A stretch of 64,000 bases of DNA. It comes from Streptomyces klenkii. Its GTDB lineage: Bacteria > Actinomycetota > Actinomycetes > Streptomycetales > Streptomycetaceae. Position numbers and translations under genes: made by a program. This document shows positions 1 to 6,925 of this stretch, in pieces. The notes under the pieces are model-generated. The model did not search any database. It was not told the DNA's origin and saw nothing but the letters and a program-made list of their open reading frames with translations. The stretch covers positions 34,472 to 98,471 of the forward strand of contig NZ_RBAM01000018.1 of the NCBI RefSeq assembly GCF_003626645.1, given 5' to 3'. The stretch's first letter is position 1. Each line of letters starts with the position of its first letter.

Positions 1-799
1 GGGAGGTGAGGCCGCCGGCCTCCGGGGTGCCGGTGCCGGGGGCGTGGGCCGGGTCCAGGACGTCGATGTCGATGGAGATGTACAGCGGGCGGTCGCCGAC
101 GCGCTGGCGCAGCTGGTCGGCGATCTCGTCGACGCCGCGGCGCATGACGTCGGCGGAGGTGACGATGCCGAAGCCCATCTTCTCGTCGTCCGTCAGGTCC
201 TTCTTGCCGTACAGCGGGCCGCGCGTGCCGACGTGGGAGAGCGCCTCGGTGTCGAGGATGCCCTCCTCGACGGCCCGGCGGAACGGCGTGCCGTGGGTGT
301 ACTCGGCGCCGAAGTAGGTGTCCCAGGTGTCCAGGTGCGCGTCGAAGTGCAGCAGGGCGACGGGGCCGTGCTTCTTGGCGACCGAGCGCAGCAGGGGCAG
401 GGCGATGGTGTGGTCGCCGCCCAGGGTCATCATGCGGGCGCCGGTGCCGAGGATGCCGTCCGCGGCGTCCTCGATGGTCTCGACGGCCTCGTCGATGTTG
501 AACGGGTTCGCGGCGATGTCACCGGCGTCGGCGACCTGCGCGAGGGCGAAGGGCGAGGCGTCCTGGGCCGGGTTGTACGGGCGCAGGAGGCGGGAGGCCT
601 CGCGGATGGCGTTGCCGCCGAAGCGGGCGCCGGGCCGGTAGGAGACGCCGGTGTCGAAGGGGACGCCGACGACGGCCACGTCCGCCGTGCCGACCTCGTC
701 CAGGCGCGGCAGGCGGGCGAAGGTCGCGGGGCCTGCGTAGCGCGGGATGCGGGAGGAGTCGACGGGGCCGCGCGGTTCACGGGGGGCGGGGGTGCTCAT
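1..799 (-). CDS. speB: Agmatinase / ureohydrolase, C-terminus cut by window edge
   Basis: About 266 residues are visible before the window ends. The protein is a manganese-dependent ureohydrolase of the arginase/agmatinase family, which removes urea from agmatine or another guanidino compound in the cytosol. Family metal-binding motifs are clear: GGDHT near residue 126, DAHLDTW near 150 and DIDVLDPA near 243. The N-terminal stretch with GVPFDTGVSYRPGARFG is also typical of agmatinases. The start is the ATG at 799. It is divergent from the phosphatase-like gene at 972, with 172 bp between them. Arginase, guanidinobutyrase or guanidinopropionase specificity cannot be excluded from sequence alone. 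Confidence 0.9.
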   Translation of the reverse strand, partial: MSTPAPREPRGPVDSSRIPRYAGPATFARLPRLDEVGTADVAVVGVPFDTGVSYRPGARFGGNAIREASRLLRPYNPAQDASPFALAQVADAGDIAANPFNIDEAVETIEDAADGILGTGARMMTLGGDHTIALPLLRSVAKKHGPVALLHFDAHLDTWDTYFGAEYTHGTPFRRAVEEGILDTEALSHVGTRGPLYGKKDLTDDEKMGFGIVTSADVMRRGVDEIADQLRQRVGDRPLYISIDIDVLDPAHAPGTGTPEAGGLTS

Positions 800-971
800 G
801 CTGGGGAGCCTCTCGAATCACGGACGCGTTACGGTCGAACCAACGTCGGGGCGGCTGCGGTGGACGTACCCGAGGGTAGGCAGGGCGGCGGATTCCGCAC
901 ATGTACGTATCAGTGGGTCCGCGTCCTCCATATGGACACCGCGTCCAGCACCGCAGTGATCGGGGGAGACA

Positions 972-1769
972 ATGAACGGCATGCCGATACCGACCCGCAG
1001 CGAACTGATCGACCACCTCGTCCGTACGCGCATCGCCGGCGCCGTGGCGACCCCACGCGAGAACAACCTCGACCACTACCGCAGGCTCGCGAACGGCGAC
1101 CGCCGCTACTGGCTGGGGCTGGAACTCGGCGACCGCTGGACGGACGAGCAGGACGTGCTCGCCGTCATGGCGGAGCGCTGCGGCGTCAGCGACGACCTGA
1201 ACCACCGGGCCGGCCAGGACCACATCGACCCCGAGCTGACCGCCGACGCCCTGGACCGCATGGCGAACGTGCTGCGCAAGGCGGCCGGGAGCCGGCAGCG
1301 GGTGCTCTTCGCGACCGGCCACCCGGGCGCCCTGCTCGACGTGCACCGCGCGACCGCGGCGGCGATGCGCGCCGCGGGCTGCGAGGTCGTCCGGATCCCG
1401 GGCGGGCTGGGCGCGGACGAGGGCTGCGTGGTGCAGTTCGCGGACGTGGCGGTGTACGAGGGCGGGGCGACGCTCTGGCACACGCACTCCCCCAACCCGA
1501 TGGCCGCGATCCTCGACGGCCTGCTGCGGGAGGGCCGCCCGCTGCCGGACCTGGTCGTCGCCGACCACGGCTGGGCGGGCTGCGCGGCGCAGCGCGGCAT
1601 CGACGCGGTGGGCTACGCGGACTCCAACGACCCGGCGCTCTTCCTCGCGGAAGCGGAGGGCACGCTTCAGGTGGCGGTCCCGATGGACGACCACGTGACG
1701 GATCCGCGCTTCTACGAGCCGATGACGGCGTACTTGCTGGCCGCGGCGGGGCTCCTCACGGAGGGCTGA
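972..1769 (+). CDS. Conserved phosphatase-like protein
   Basis: A 265-residue cytosolic protein with no signal peptide or membrane segment. Orthologues next to speB in Streptomyces are usually labelled phosphatase, but I see no classical phosphatase signature. It contains FATGHPGALLDVHR around residue 116 and a C-terminal region with DLVVADHGWAG, so histidine- and aspartate-rich stretches could form a metal site. The ATG at 972 follows a strong GGGGGAGA ribosome site. It is divergent from the agmatinase, and a shared regulatory region is plausible. The biochemical role is not established here. Confidence 0.8.
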   Translation: MNGMPIPTRSELIDHLVRTRIAGAVATPRENNLDHYRRLANGDRRYWLGLELGDRWTDEQDVLAVMAERCGVSDDLNHRAGQDHIDPELTADALDRMANVLRKAAGSRQRVLFATGHPGALLDVHRATAAAMRAAGCEVVRIPGGLGADEGCVVQFADVAVYEGGATLWHTHSPNPMAAILDGLLREGRPLPDLVVADHGWAGCAAQRGIDAVGYADSNDPALFLAEAEGTLQVAVPMDDHVTDPRFYEPMTAYLLAAAGLLTEG

Positions 1770-1784
1770 TCCCGCCAGCCGTGG

Positions 1785-1813
1785 TCAGCCCTCCGCGGTT
1801 CAGCCCTCCGCGG
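1785..1813. repeat. 14-bp tandem duplication at a gene 3' end
   Basis: The 14-mer TCAGCCCTCCGCGG occurs at 1785-1798 and again at 1800-1813. The second copy is the last codons and stop of the minus-strand gene beginning at 2045. The terminal coding sequence has therefore been duplicated just downstream of the stop. Confidence 0.8.
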
Positions 1814-2045
1814 GGCCGGGGCCGCCGTTCCAGCCGCGCACGCACAGCCATGCGCCGCCCCAGAGCAGGGCGGCTTCCACGCCCCTGAACACGAGGCCGC
1901 CCACCAGGTGGGACACCCCCGTCGTCTCGACGAGCGGGCTGTGCCAGAGGAAGGCCACGAGGGCGCCGAGGACGACGCTCAAGCCGCCTCCGGCCATGAG
2001 CAATATCCTCGGCGCCGTTCCCATCCGTACGGCCGCGCGTGCCAT
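1800..2045 (-). CDS. Small membrane protein, conserved hypothetical
   Basis: An 81-residue protein with two hydrophobic segments, roughly residues 12-32 (RILLMAGGGLSVVLGALVAF) and 45-68 (HLVGGLVFRGVEAALLWGGAW). This suggests a two-pass inner-membrane protein. The N-terminus is short and basic. No family or function is recognised. It is convergent with the phosphatase-like gene (end 1769), and its 3' end is duplicated in tandem. A downstream thioesterase gene lies on the same strand about 185 bp upstream of its start, so cotranscription is possible but unproven. Confidence 0.6.
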   Translation of the reverse strand: MARAAVRMGTAPRILLMAGGGLSVVLGALVAFLWHSPLVETTGVSHLVGGLVFRGVEAALLWGGAWLCVRGWNGGPGPAEG

Positions 2046-2126
2046 CCGCGCCCCTCCCTCACACCGGTGACGTCAACTCGCCGATGTTACCGGCCGGTCG
2101 AGCGCGGCCGGGGAACCCTGATGACG

Positions 2127-2303
2127 CCCTCCTGGATCACCGACACCGCCAACTGGCCGCTCTCCGTGCTGCATCTCCCGGGGGCAACCCCCGGACCCCC
2201 AGCCGGGGGTCCGGGTCCCGGCCCGGCCTGTCACCTCCCCGGGCGCGGGATCCGGATCACACCCTCCTGGATCACCGACACCGCCAACTGGCCGCTCTCC
2301 GTG
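2127..2303. repeat. 42-bp direct repeat, duplicated thioesterase 3' coding end
   Basis: An exact 42-bp sequence occurs at 2127-2168 and 2262-2303, 135 bp apart start to start. The 2262 copy codes for the last part of the thioesterase (SGQLAVSVIQEG). The 2127 copy lies downstream of the stop and is not expressed as part of that gene. The two copies flank a strong hairpin at 2190-2215. Confidence 0.9.
2190..2215 (-). terminator. Terminator hairpin after the thioesterase gene
   Basis: A perfect 11-bp stem (CCCGGACCCCC with GGGGGTCCGGG) and a 4-nt AGCC loop, 16-41 bp past the thioesterase stop. It has no U-tract, as is common in Streptomyces. It would terminate the dehydrogenase-thioesterase transcript. 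Confidence 0.75.
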
Positions 2304-3166
2304 AAGATGCGGCCCCGGGCCAGGCCGCGGCCGCCCTGGGACGTCGGGCTCTCCTGGTCGTAGAGGAGCCACTCGTCGGCGCGGAACGGGCGGTGGAACC
2401 ACATCGCGTGGTCCAGGCTCGCGCCGACGACGTCGCCGACGGCCCAGCCGCCGCGGCCGTGGGCCAGGAGGACGGAGTCGAGGAGCGTCATGTCGGAGAC
2501 GTACGTGGCCAGGCAGATGTGGAGCAGCGGATCGTCCGCCAGTTTGCCGTTGGTACGGAACCAAACCTGCGACTTCGGCTCACGCGGCTCGCCCACGCTG
2601 CCGAACGGCGGCTCGTCCGCGTACCGCAGGTCGACCGCGGAGCGGGCGTCCAGGATGCGGTCCACGACGCCCGGGCCGCCGAGGAGCGGTGCGTAGCGGC
2701 GCAGCGTCTCCGCTGCCGTGGGGAGGGTCTCCGGGGCGGGCGCGGCCGGCATGGCCTCCTGGTGCTCCAGGCCCTCCTCGTGGCGCTGGAAGGACGCGGA
2801 GAGGTGGAAGATCGGCTGTCCGTGCTGGACGGCCACCACGCGGCGCGTGGTGAAGGAGCCGCCGTCGCGGATGCGGTCGACGGTGTAGACGATGGGCACG
2901 GCGGGGTCGCCGGGCCGCAGGAAGTAGGAGTGCAGGGAGTGCGGCGGGCGGTCGGCGGGGACGGTGCGGCCCGCGGCGACGAGGGCCTGCGCGGCGACCT
3001 GGCCGCCGAAGACGCGCGGGACGAGCACGGCGCGGCCGGTGCGGCCCCGGAAGATGTCCTCCTCGATGGGTTCGAGGTCGAGGAGGGCGAGGAGCTCGTC
3101 CAGCGGCGTGTGCGGGCCGGCCGCCGGTATGTGCGAAGGAGAAGGAGAAGTAAGGGGCTCGTTCAT
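2231..3166 (-). CDS. tesB: Acyl-CoA thioesterase II
   Basis: A 311-residue double-hotdog thioesterase that hydrolyses acyl-CoA to free acid and CoA in the cytosol. The first hotdog carries GRAVLVPRVFGGQVAAQAL. The second has ASLDHAMWFHRPF, containing the catalytic aspartate region, and ends with RIFTESGQLAVSV, a TesB signature. Length matches the family (about 285-310). The ATG at 3166 follows a GGAACTCC element; longer in-frame extensions upstream are arginine-rich shadow sequence. It lies 23 bp downstream of the acyl-CoA dehydrogenase, so the two form an operon. Its 3' coding end is partly duplicated downstream. Confidence 0.92.
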   Translation of the reverse strand: MNEPLTSPSPSHIPAAGPHTPLDELLALLDLEPIEEDIFRGRTGRAVLVPRVFGGQVAAQALVAAGRTVPADRPPHSLHSYFLRPGDPAVPIVYTVDRIRDGGSFTTRRVVAVQHGQPIFHLSASFQRHEEGLEHQEAMPAAPAPETLPTAAETLRRYAPLLGGPGVVDRILDARSAVDLRYADEPPFGSVGEPREPKSQVWFRTNGKLADDPLLHICLATYVSDMTLLDSVLLAHGRGGWAVGDVVGASLDHAMWFHRPFRADEWLLYDQESPTSQGGRGLARGRIFTESGQLAVSVIQEGVIRIPRPGR

Positions 3167-3189
3167 TGGAGTTCCGGGTCTTACCGGCC

Positions 3190-4350
3190 TTACAGGCCCA
3201 TGGACTTGGCGATGATGGAGCGCATGACCTCGCTGGTGCCGCCGTAGATGCGGCTGACGCGGGTGTCTGCGTAGAGGCGGGCGATGGGGTACTCCATCAT
3301 GTAGCCGTAACCGCCGTGGAGCTGGAGGCACTTGTCGATGACGACGGCGGCCCGCTCGGTGGTGAAGAGCTTGGCGGAGGCGGCGTCGGCGGCGGACAGC
3401 TCACCCGCCTCGTGGGCGTCGAGGGCGCGGTCGACGACCGCCTCCATGGCGTCGACGTCGGCCTTGCAGTCGGCGAGCACGAACTTGGTGTTCTGGAAGG
3501 ACGCGACGGACGTGCCGAAGACCGTCCGGTCCTGCACGTACTCCTTGGCGAACGTGACGGCGGCCGCGGCCTGGGCGTAGGCGGCGACGGCGATGCCGAG
3601 CCGCTCCTGCGGCAGGTTCTGCCCCAGGTAGCCGAAGGCCTTGCCCTCCTCTCCGAGGAGGTCCCCGACGGGCACCTTGACGTCGGTGAAGGACAGTTCG
3701 GCGGTGTCGGAGGTCTTCAGGCCGAGCTTCTCCAGCTTGCGGCCGACCGCGTACCCCTCGGAGGTGGTGTCCACGGCGAGGATGGAGATGCCGGCGCGGC
3801 GGTCCCCGGGGGCGGGCGGGGCGGTGCGGGCGCAGACGAGCACCCGGTCGGCCTGGACGCCGCCGGTGATGAAGGTCTTGGCGCCGTTGAGGACGTAGTG
3901 CGTGCCGTCCTCGGACAGCTTGGCCGTGGTCTTCATGCCGGCGAGGTCGGAGCCGGTGCCGGGCTCGGTCATGGCGATGGCGGTCATCATGTCGCCGGAG
4001 ACGAAGGGCGGCAGCCAGCGCCGCTTCTGCTCCTCGGTGGCGTACTTGAGGAGGTACGGCAGGCACAGCGCGGTGTGCACGCTGCTGCCGCCGAAGCTGA
4101 CGCCCGCGCGGGCGCACTCCTCGGTGATGACGGCGTGGAACTTGAAGCCGCCGCCCTCACCCGCGCCGCCGTACTCCTCGGGCACCTCGATGCCGAAGAC
4201 GCCGAGGTCGCCGAGCTTCTTGTAGAACTCGCGCGGGACGGCGCCGGCCTCGCGCCACTCGTCGTAGACGGGCACGACCTCGGTCGCGATGAAGTCGCGG
4301 ATCGTCGTGCGGAAGGCCTCGTGGTCCGTGTTGTACACCGTGCGACGCAT
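3190..4350 (-). CDS. Acyl-CoA dehydrogenase
   Basis: A 386-residue FAD-dependent acyl-CoA dehydrogenase making trans-2-enoyl-CoA in the cytosol. The family blocks are in order: an N-terminal helical domain, AMTEPGTGSDLAGM (flavin and substrate contact), the beta domain, and a C-terminal helical domain ending YGYMMEYPIARLYADTRVSR. Glu353 in MEYPI is at the MCAD-type catalytic position. The ATG at 4350 has GAGGGG about 10 nt upstream. It is first in an operon with the thioesterase. A palindrome at 4396-4417, just upstream of the start, is a likely operator. Chain-length specificity cannot be read from sequence. Confidence 0.92.
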   Translation of the reverse strand: MRRTVYNTDHEAFRTTIRDFIATEVVPVYDEWREAGAVPREFYKKLGDLGVFGIEVPEEYGGAGEGGGFKFHAVITEECARAGVSFGGSSVHTALCLPYLLKYATEEQKRRWLPPFVSGDMMTAIAMTEPGTGSDLAGMKTTAKLSEDGTHYVLNGAKTFITGGVQADRVLVCARTAPPAPGDRRAGISILAVDTTSEGYAVGRKLEKLGLKTSDTAELSFTDVKVPVGDLLGEEGKAFGYLGQNLPQERLGIAVAAYAQAAAAVTFAKEYVQDRTVFGTSVASFQNTKFVLADCKADVDAMEAVVDRALDAHEAGELSAADAASAKLFTTERAAVVIDKCLQLHGGYGYMMEYPIARLYADTRVSRIYGGTSEVMRSIIAKSMGL

Positions 4351-4395
4351 TGGCTGCCATTCCCCTCGTGCGGGCCCGGGGACCCCGGGCTCATG

Positions 4396-4417
4396 CCTGG
4401 CCAAGCGCTTGCTCAGG
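4396..4417. promoter_or_regulatory. Candidate operator of the dehydrogenase-thioesterase operon
   Basis: A 22-bp near-perfect palindrome: CCTG, two mismatched bases, then CAAGCGCTTG, two mismatched bases, then CAGG. It sits 46-67 bp upstream of the dehydrogenase start, where a TetR-type repressor could block transcription. It does not resemble the GTTAA-type sites at 5203-5247, so a different regulator is implied. Confidence 0.55.
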
Positions 4418-4541
4418 CGAAGCTACCGGGGAGTCACCAGGACTGTCCAGAGCCGGTTGAGCCGTACGGGTGACGGCCCGGGGCGGCATCCGCGGCCGTA
4501 TCTCCGCGGACCCGGGCCACGCGTCCGGCCGCGCCCCCGGG

Positions 4542-5180
4542 CTACGCCTCCGGCCGCGTCCCGCCGTCCGACAGCGCCGCGAACGCCCCGTGGGCCAGCC
4601 TGCGCAGCAGGGCCGCGGTGGCCTCGCGGCCGGGGAGGGCGCCGGGCCGGCCGAGGTGGGGGGTGGAGTTGAGCAGGCCGAAGACGGCGTGGACGGCGGC
4701 GCGGACCTCCGCCTCGTACGGATCCGGGTGGAGCCGGCGGACGACGTCGACCCACAGCTCCACGTACTGCCGCTGGAGCGAGCGCACCTGCTTGCGGTCG
4801 CTGTCGCGCAGCTGGCCCAGCTCGCGGTCGTGGAGGGTGATCAGCGCCCGGTCGTCCAGGGCGAAGTCGATGTGCCCGTCGATGAGGGAGCCGAGGACGG
4901 CGGCCGGGCCCCCGCCCGCCGAGGCGGCCTCGATGACGCGGCGGCGCCCGCCCGCGAAGAGCCGCTCGCTGATGCCGACCAGGAGCTCGGCGAGCATCGC
5001 GTCCTTGCCGGCGAAGTGCCGGTAGAGGCCGGGGCCGCTGATCCCGACGGCGGCCCCTATCTCGTCGACCCCCACGCCGTGGAAGCCGCGCTCGGCGAAG
5101 AGCCGGGCCGCCTCGCTGAGGATCTGCTCGCGGCGGGTGGGGGCGGCCTGGGCCGGGGTGCGGGTTGGTGCGTCGTTCAC
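4542..5180 (-). CDS. TetR-family repressor of the acyl-CoA operon (AccR-like)
   Basis: A 212-residue TetR-family regulator. The N-terminal helix-turn-helix spans about residues 17-63 (REQILSEAARLFAERGFHGV, then GISGPGLYRHFAGKDAML). The C-terminal domain is alpha-helical, presumably binding an acyl-CoA or acid. Translation starts at GTG 5180. The gene is divergent from the leucine-catabolic operon, and two GTTAA-N6-TTAAC-type palindromes lie between them, which implies local autoregulation. I recall that the S. avermitilis orthologue at this place, AccR, senses short-chain acyl-CoA and uses such a motif. The ligand is inference here. Confidence 0.88.
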   Translation of the reverse strand: MNDAPTRTPAQAAPTRREQILSEAARLFAERGFHGVGVDEIGAAVGISGPGLYRHFAGKDAMLAELLVGISERLFAGGRRRVIEAASAGGGPAAVLGSLIDGHIDFALDDRALITLHDRELGQLRDSDRKQVRSLQRQYVELWVDVVRRLHPDPYEAEVRAAVHAVFGLLNSTPHLGRPGALPGREATAALLRRLAHGAFAALSDGGTRPEA

Positions 5181-5202
5181 GAAAGTGATTCTAGACAGCG
5201 GC

Positions 5203-5247
5203 GTTAGTGGTCGTTAACCTGAAGGGAAAGTGTTAACGCTCATTAAC
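5203..5247. promoter_or_regulatory. Two GTTAA-N6-TTAAC operators in the divergent promoter
   Basis: Site 2 (5232-5247) reads GTTAACGCTCATTAAC and fits GTTAA-N6-TTAAC exactly. Site 1 (5203-5218) reads GTTAGTGGTCGTTAAC, one mismatch. Their centres are 29 bp apart. They lie between the divergent TetR gene and the carboxylase operon and are strikingly AT-rich for this genome. Confidence 0.8.
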
Positions 5248-5285
5248 CGAGCGGGATCATGGGCCGAGCAAGGGAGCTCGAGTAC

Positions 5286-6917
5286 ATGCAGCAGGCACCG
5301 GCGCTGGGGAGCGCCGCCGATCCGGCGTCCGACGCCTGGCGGGTGAACGAGGCGGCGCACCGCGAGCTGTCCGCGGGACTGCGGGAGCGGCTGGCCGCGG
5401 CCCGGCTGGGCGGCGGCCCGAAGGCCAGGGAGCGGCACACCTCCCGCGGCAAGCTCCTGCCGCGCGACCGGGTCGATGCCCTGCTGGACCCCGGCTCGCC
5501 GTTCCTGGAGATCGCCCCGCTCGCCGCCGACGGGATGTACGGCGGGGCTGCACCGGCCGCGGGCGTGATCGCGGGCATCGGCCGGGTCTCCGGCCGCGAG
5601 ACGGTGATCGTCGCCAACGACGCCACCGTCAAGGGCGGCACGTACTACCCGATGACGGTCAAGAAGCACCTGCGCGCCCAGGAGATCGCCCTGGAGAACA
5701 GGCTGCCGTGCCTGTATCTGGTGGACTCGGGCGGCGCCTTCCTGCCCATGCAGGACGAGGTCTTCCCCGACCGCGACCACTTCGGCCGGATCTTCTACAA
5801 CCAGGCCCGGATGTCCGGCGCGGGCATCCCGCAGATCGCCGCCGTCCTCGGCTCCTGCACCGCCGGCGGCGCCTACGTGCCGGCGATGAGCGACGAGGCG
5901 GTGATCGTCCGCGGCCAGGGCACGATCTTCCTGGGCGGCCCGCCGCTGGTGAAGGCCGCCACGGGCGAGGTCGTCACCGCCGAGGAGCTCGGCGGCGGCG
6001 AGGTCCACTCGAAGGTCTCGGGCGTCACCGACCACCTCGCCGAGGACGACGCCCACGCCCTGCGCATCGTCCGCACGATCGTGTCCACGCTGCCCGGGCG
6101 GGGCGCGCTCCCCTGGGGCGTCGAGCCGGCCGAGGAGCCCGCCGCCGACCCCGCGGGGCTCTACGGCGCCGTTCCGGTGGACTCCCGCACGCCGTACGAC
6201 GTGCGCGAGGTCATCGCCCGCGTCGTCGACGGCTCGCGGTTCGCCGAGTTCAAGGCGGAGTTCGGGCAGACGCTGGTGACCGGCTTCGCCCGGATCCACG
6301 GCCACCCCGTCGGCATCGTCGCCAACAACGGCATCCTGTTCTCCGAATCCGCCCAGAAGGGCGCGCACTTCATCGAGCTGTGCGACCAGCGCGGCATCCC
6401 CCTGGTCTTCTTGCAGAACATCTCCGGCTTCATGGTCGGCCGGCAGTACGAGGCGGGCGGCATCGCCAAGCACGGCGCGAAGATGGTCACAGCCGTGGCC
6501 TGCGCCCGCGTCCCCAAGCTCACCGTCGTCATCGGCGGCTCCTACGGCGCGGGCAACTACTCGATGTGCGGCCGGGCCTATTCGCCGCGCTTCCTGTGGA
6601 TGTGGCCCAACGCCAAGATCTCCGTCATGGGCGGCGAGCAGGCGGCCTCCGTCCTGGCCACCGTCAAGCGCGATCAGCTGGAGTCCCGCGGCGAGGCCTG
6701 GAGCGCCGAAGAGGAAGAGGCGTTCCGCGCCCCCGTCCGCGAGCAGTACGAGACCCAGGGCAGCGCCTACTACGCCACCGCACGGCTGTGGGACGACGGC
6801 GTCATCGACCCCCTGGAGACCCGGCAGGTGCTGGGCCTGGCGCTGACAGCCTGCGCCAACGCCCCCCTGCCCGAGAAGGACCCCACCGCGCCCGGCTACG
6901 GCGTCTTCCGGATGTGA
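5286..6917 (+). CDS. liuB: Acyl-CoA carboxylase, carboxyltransferase (beta) subunit
   Basis: A 543-residue carboxyltransferase of the methylcrotonyl-CoA carboxylase type. It moves the carboxyl group from carboxybiotin to the acyl-CoA. The two crotonase-like halves carry the expected oxyanion-hole glycines: GSCTAGGAYVPAMSD in the first and GGSYGAGNYSMCGRAYSPRF in the second. The latter is the classic MCC/PCC beta signature. The ATG at 5286 follows GGGAGC; an in-frame ATG at 5259 lies inside the spacer close to the operators and is less likely. It opens a four-gene operon, with the biotinylated alpha subunit 8 bp downstream. Leucine catabolism is inferred from the neighbouring HMG-CoA lyase. 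Confidence 0.92.
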   Translation: MQQAPALGSAADPASDAWRVNEAAHRELSAGLRERLAAARLGGGPKARERHTSRGKLLPRDRVDALLDPGSPFLEIAPLAADGMYGGAAPAAGVIAGIGRVSGRETVIVANDATVKGGTYYPMTVKKHLRAQEIALENRLPCLYLVDSGGAFLPMQDEVFPDRDHFGRIFYNQARMSGAGIPQIAAVLGSCTAGGAYVPAMSDEAVIVRGQGTIFLGGPPLVKAATGEVVTAEELGGGEVHSKVSGVTDHLAEDDAHALRIVRTIVSTLPGRGALPWGVEPAEEPAADPAGLYGAVPVDSRTPYDVREVIARVVDGSRFAEFKAEFGQTLVTGFARIHGHPVGIVANNGILFSESAQKGAHFIELCDQRGIPLVFLQNISGFMVGRQYEAGGIAKHGAKMVTAVACARVPKLTVVIGGSYGAGNYSMCGRAYSPRFLWMWPNAKISVMGGEQAASVLATVKRDQLESRGEAWSAEEEEAFRAPVREQYETQGSAYYATARLWDDGVIDPLETRQVLGLALTACANAPLPEKDPTAPGYGVFRM

Positions 6918-6925
6918 GGCGGAGC

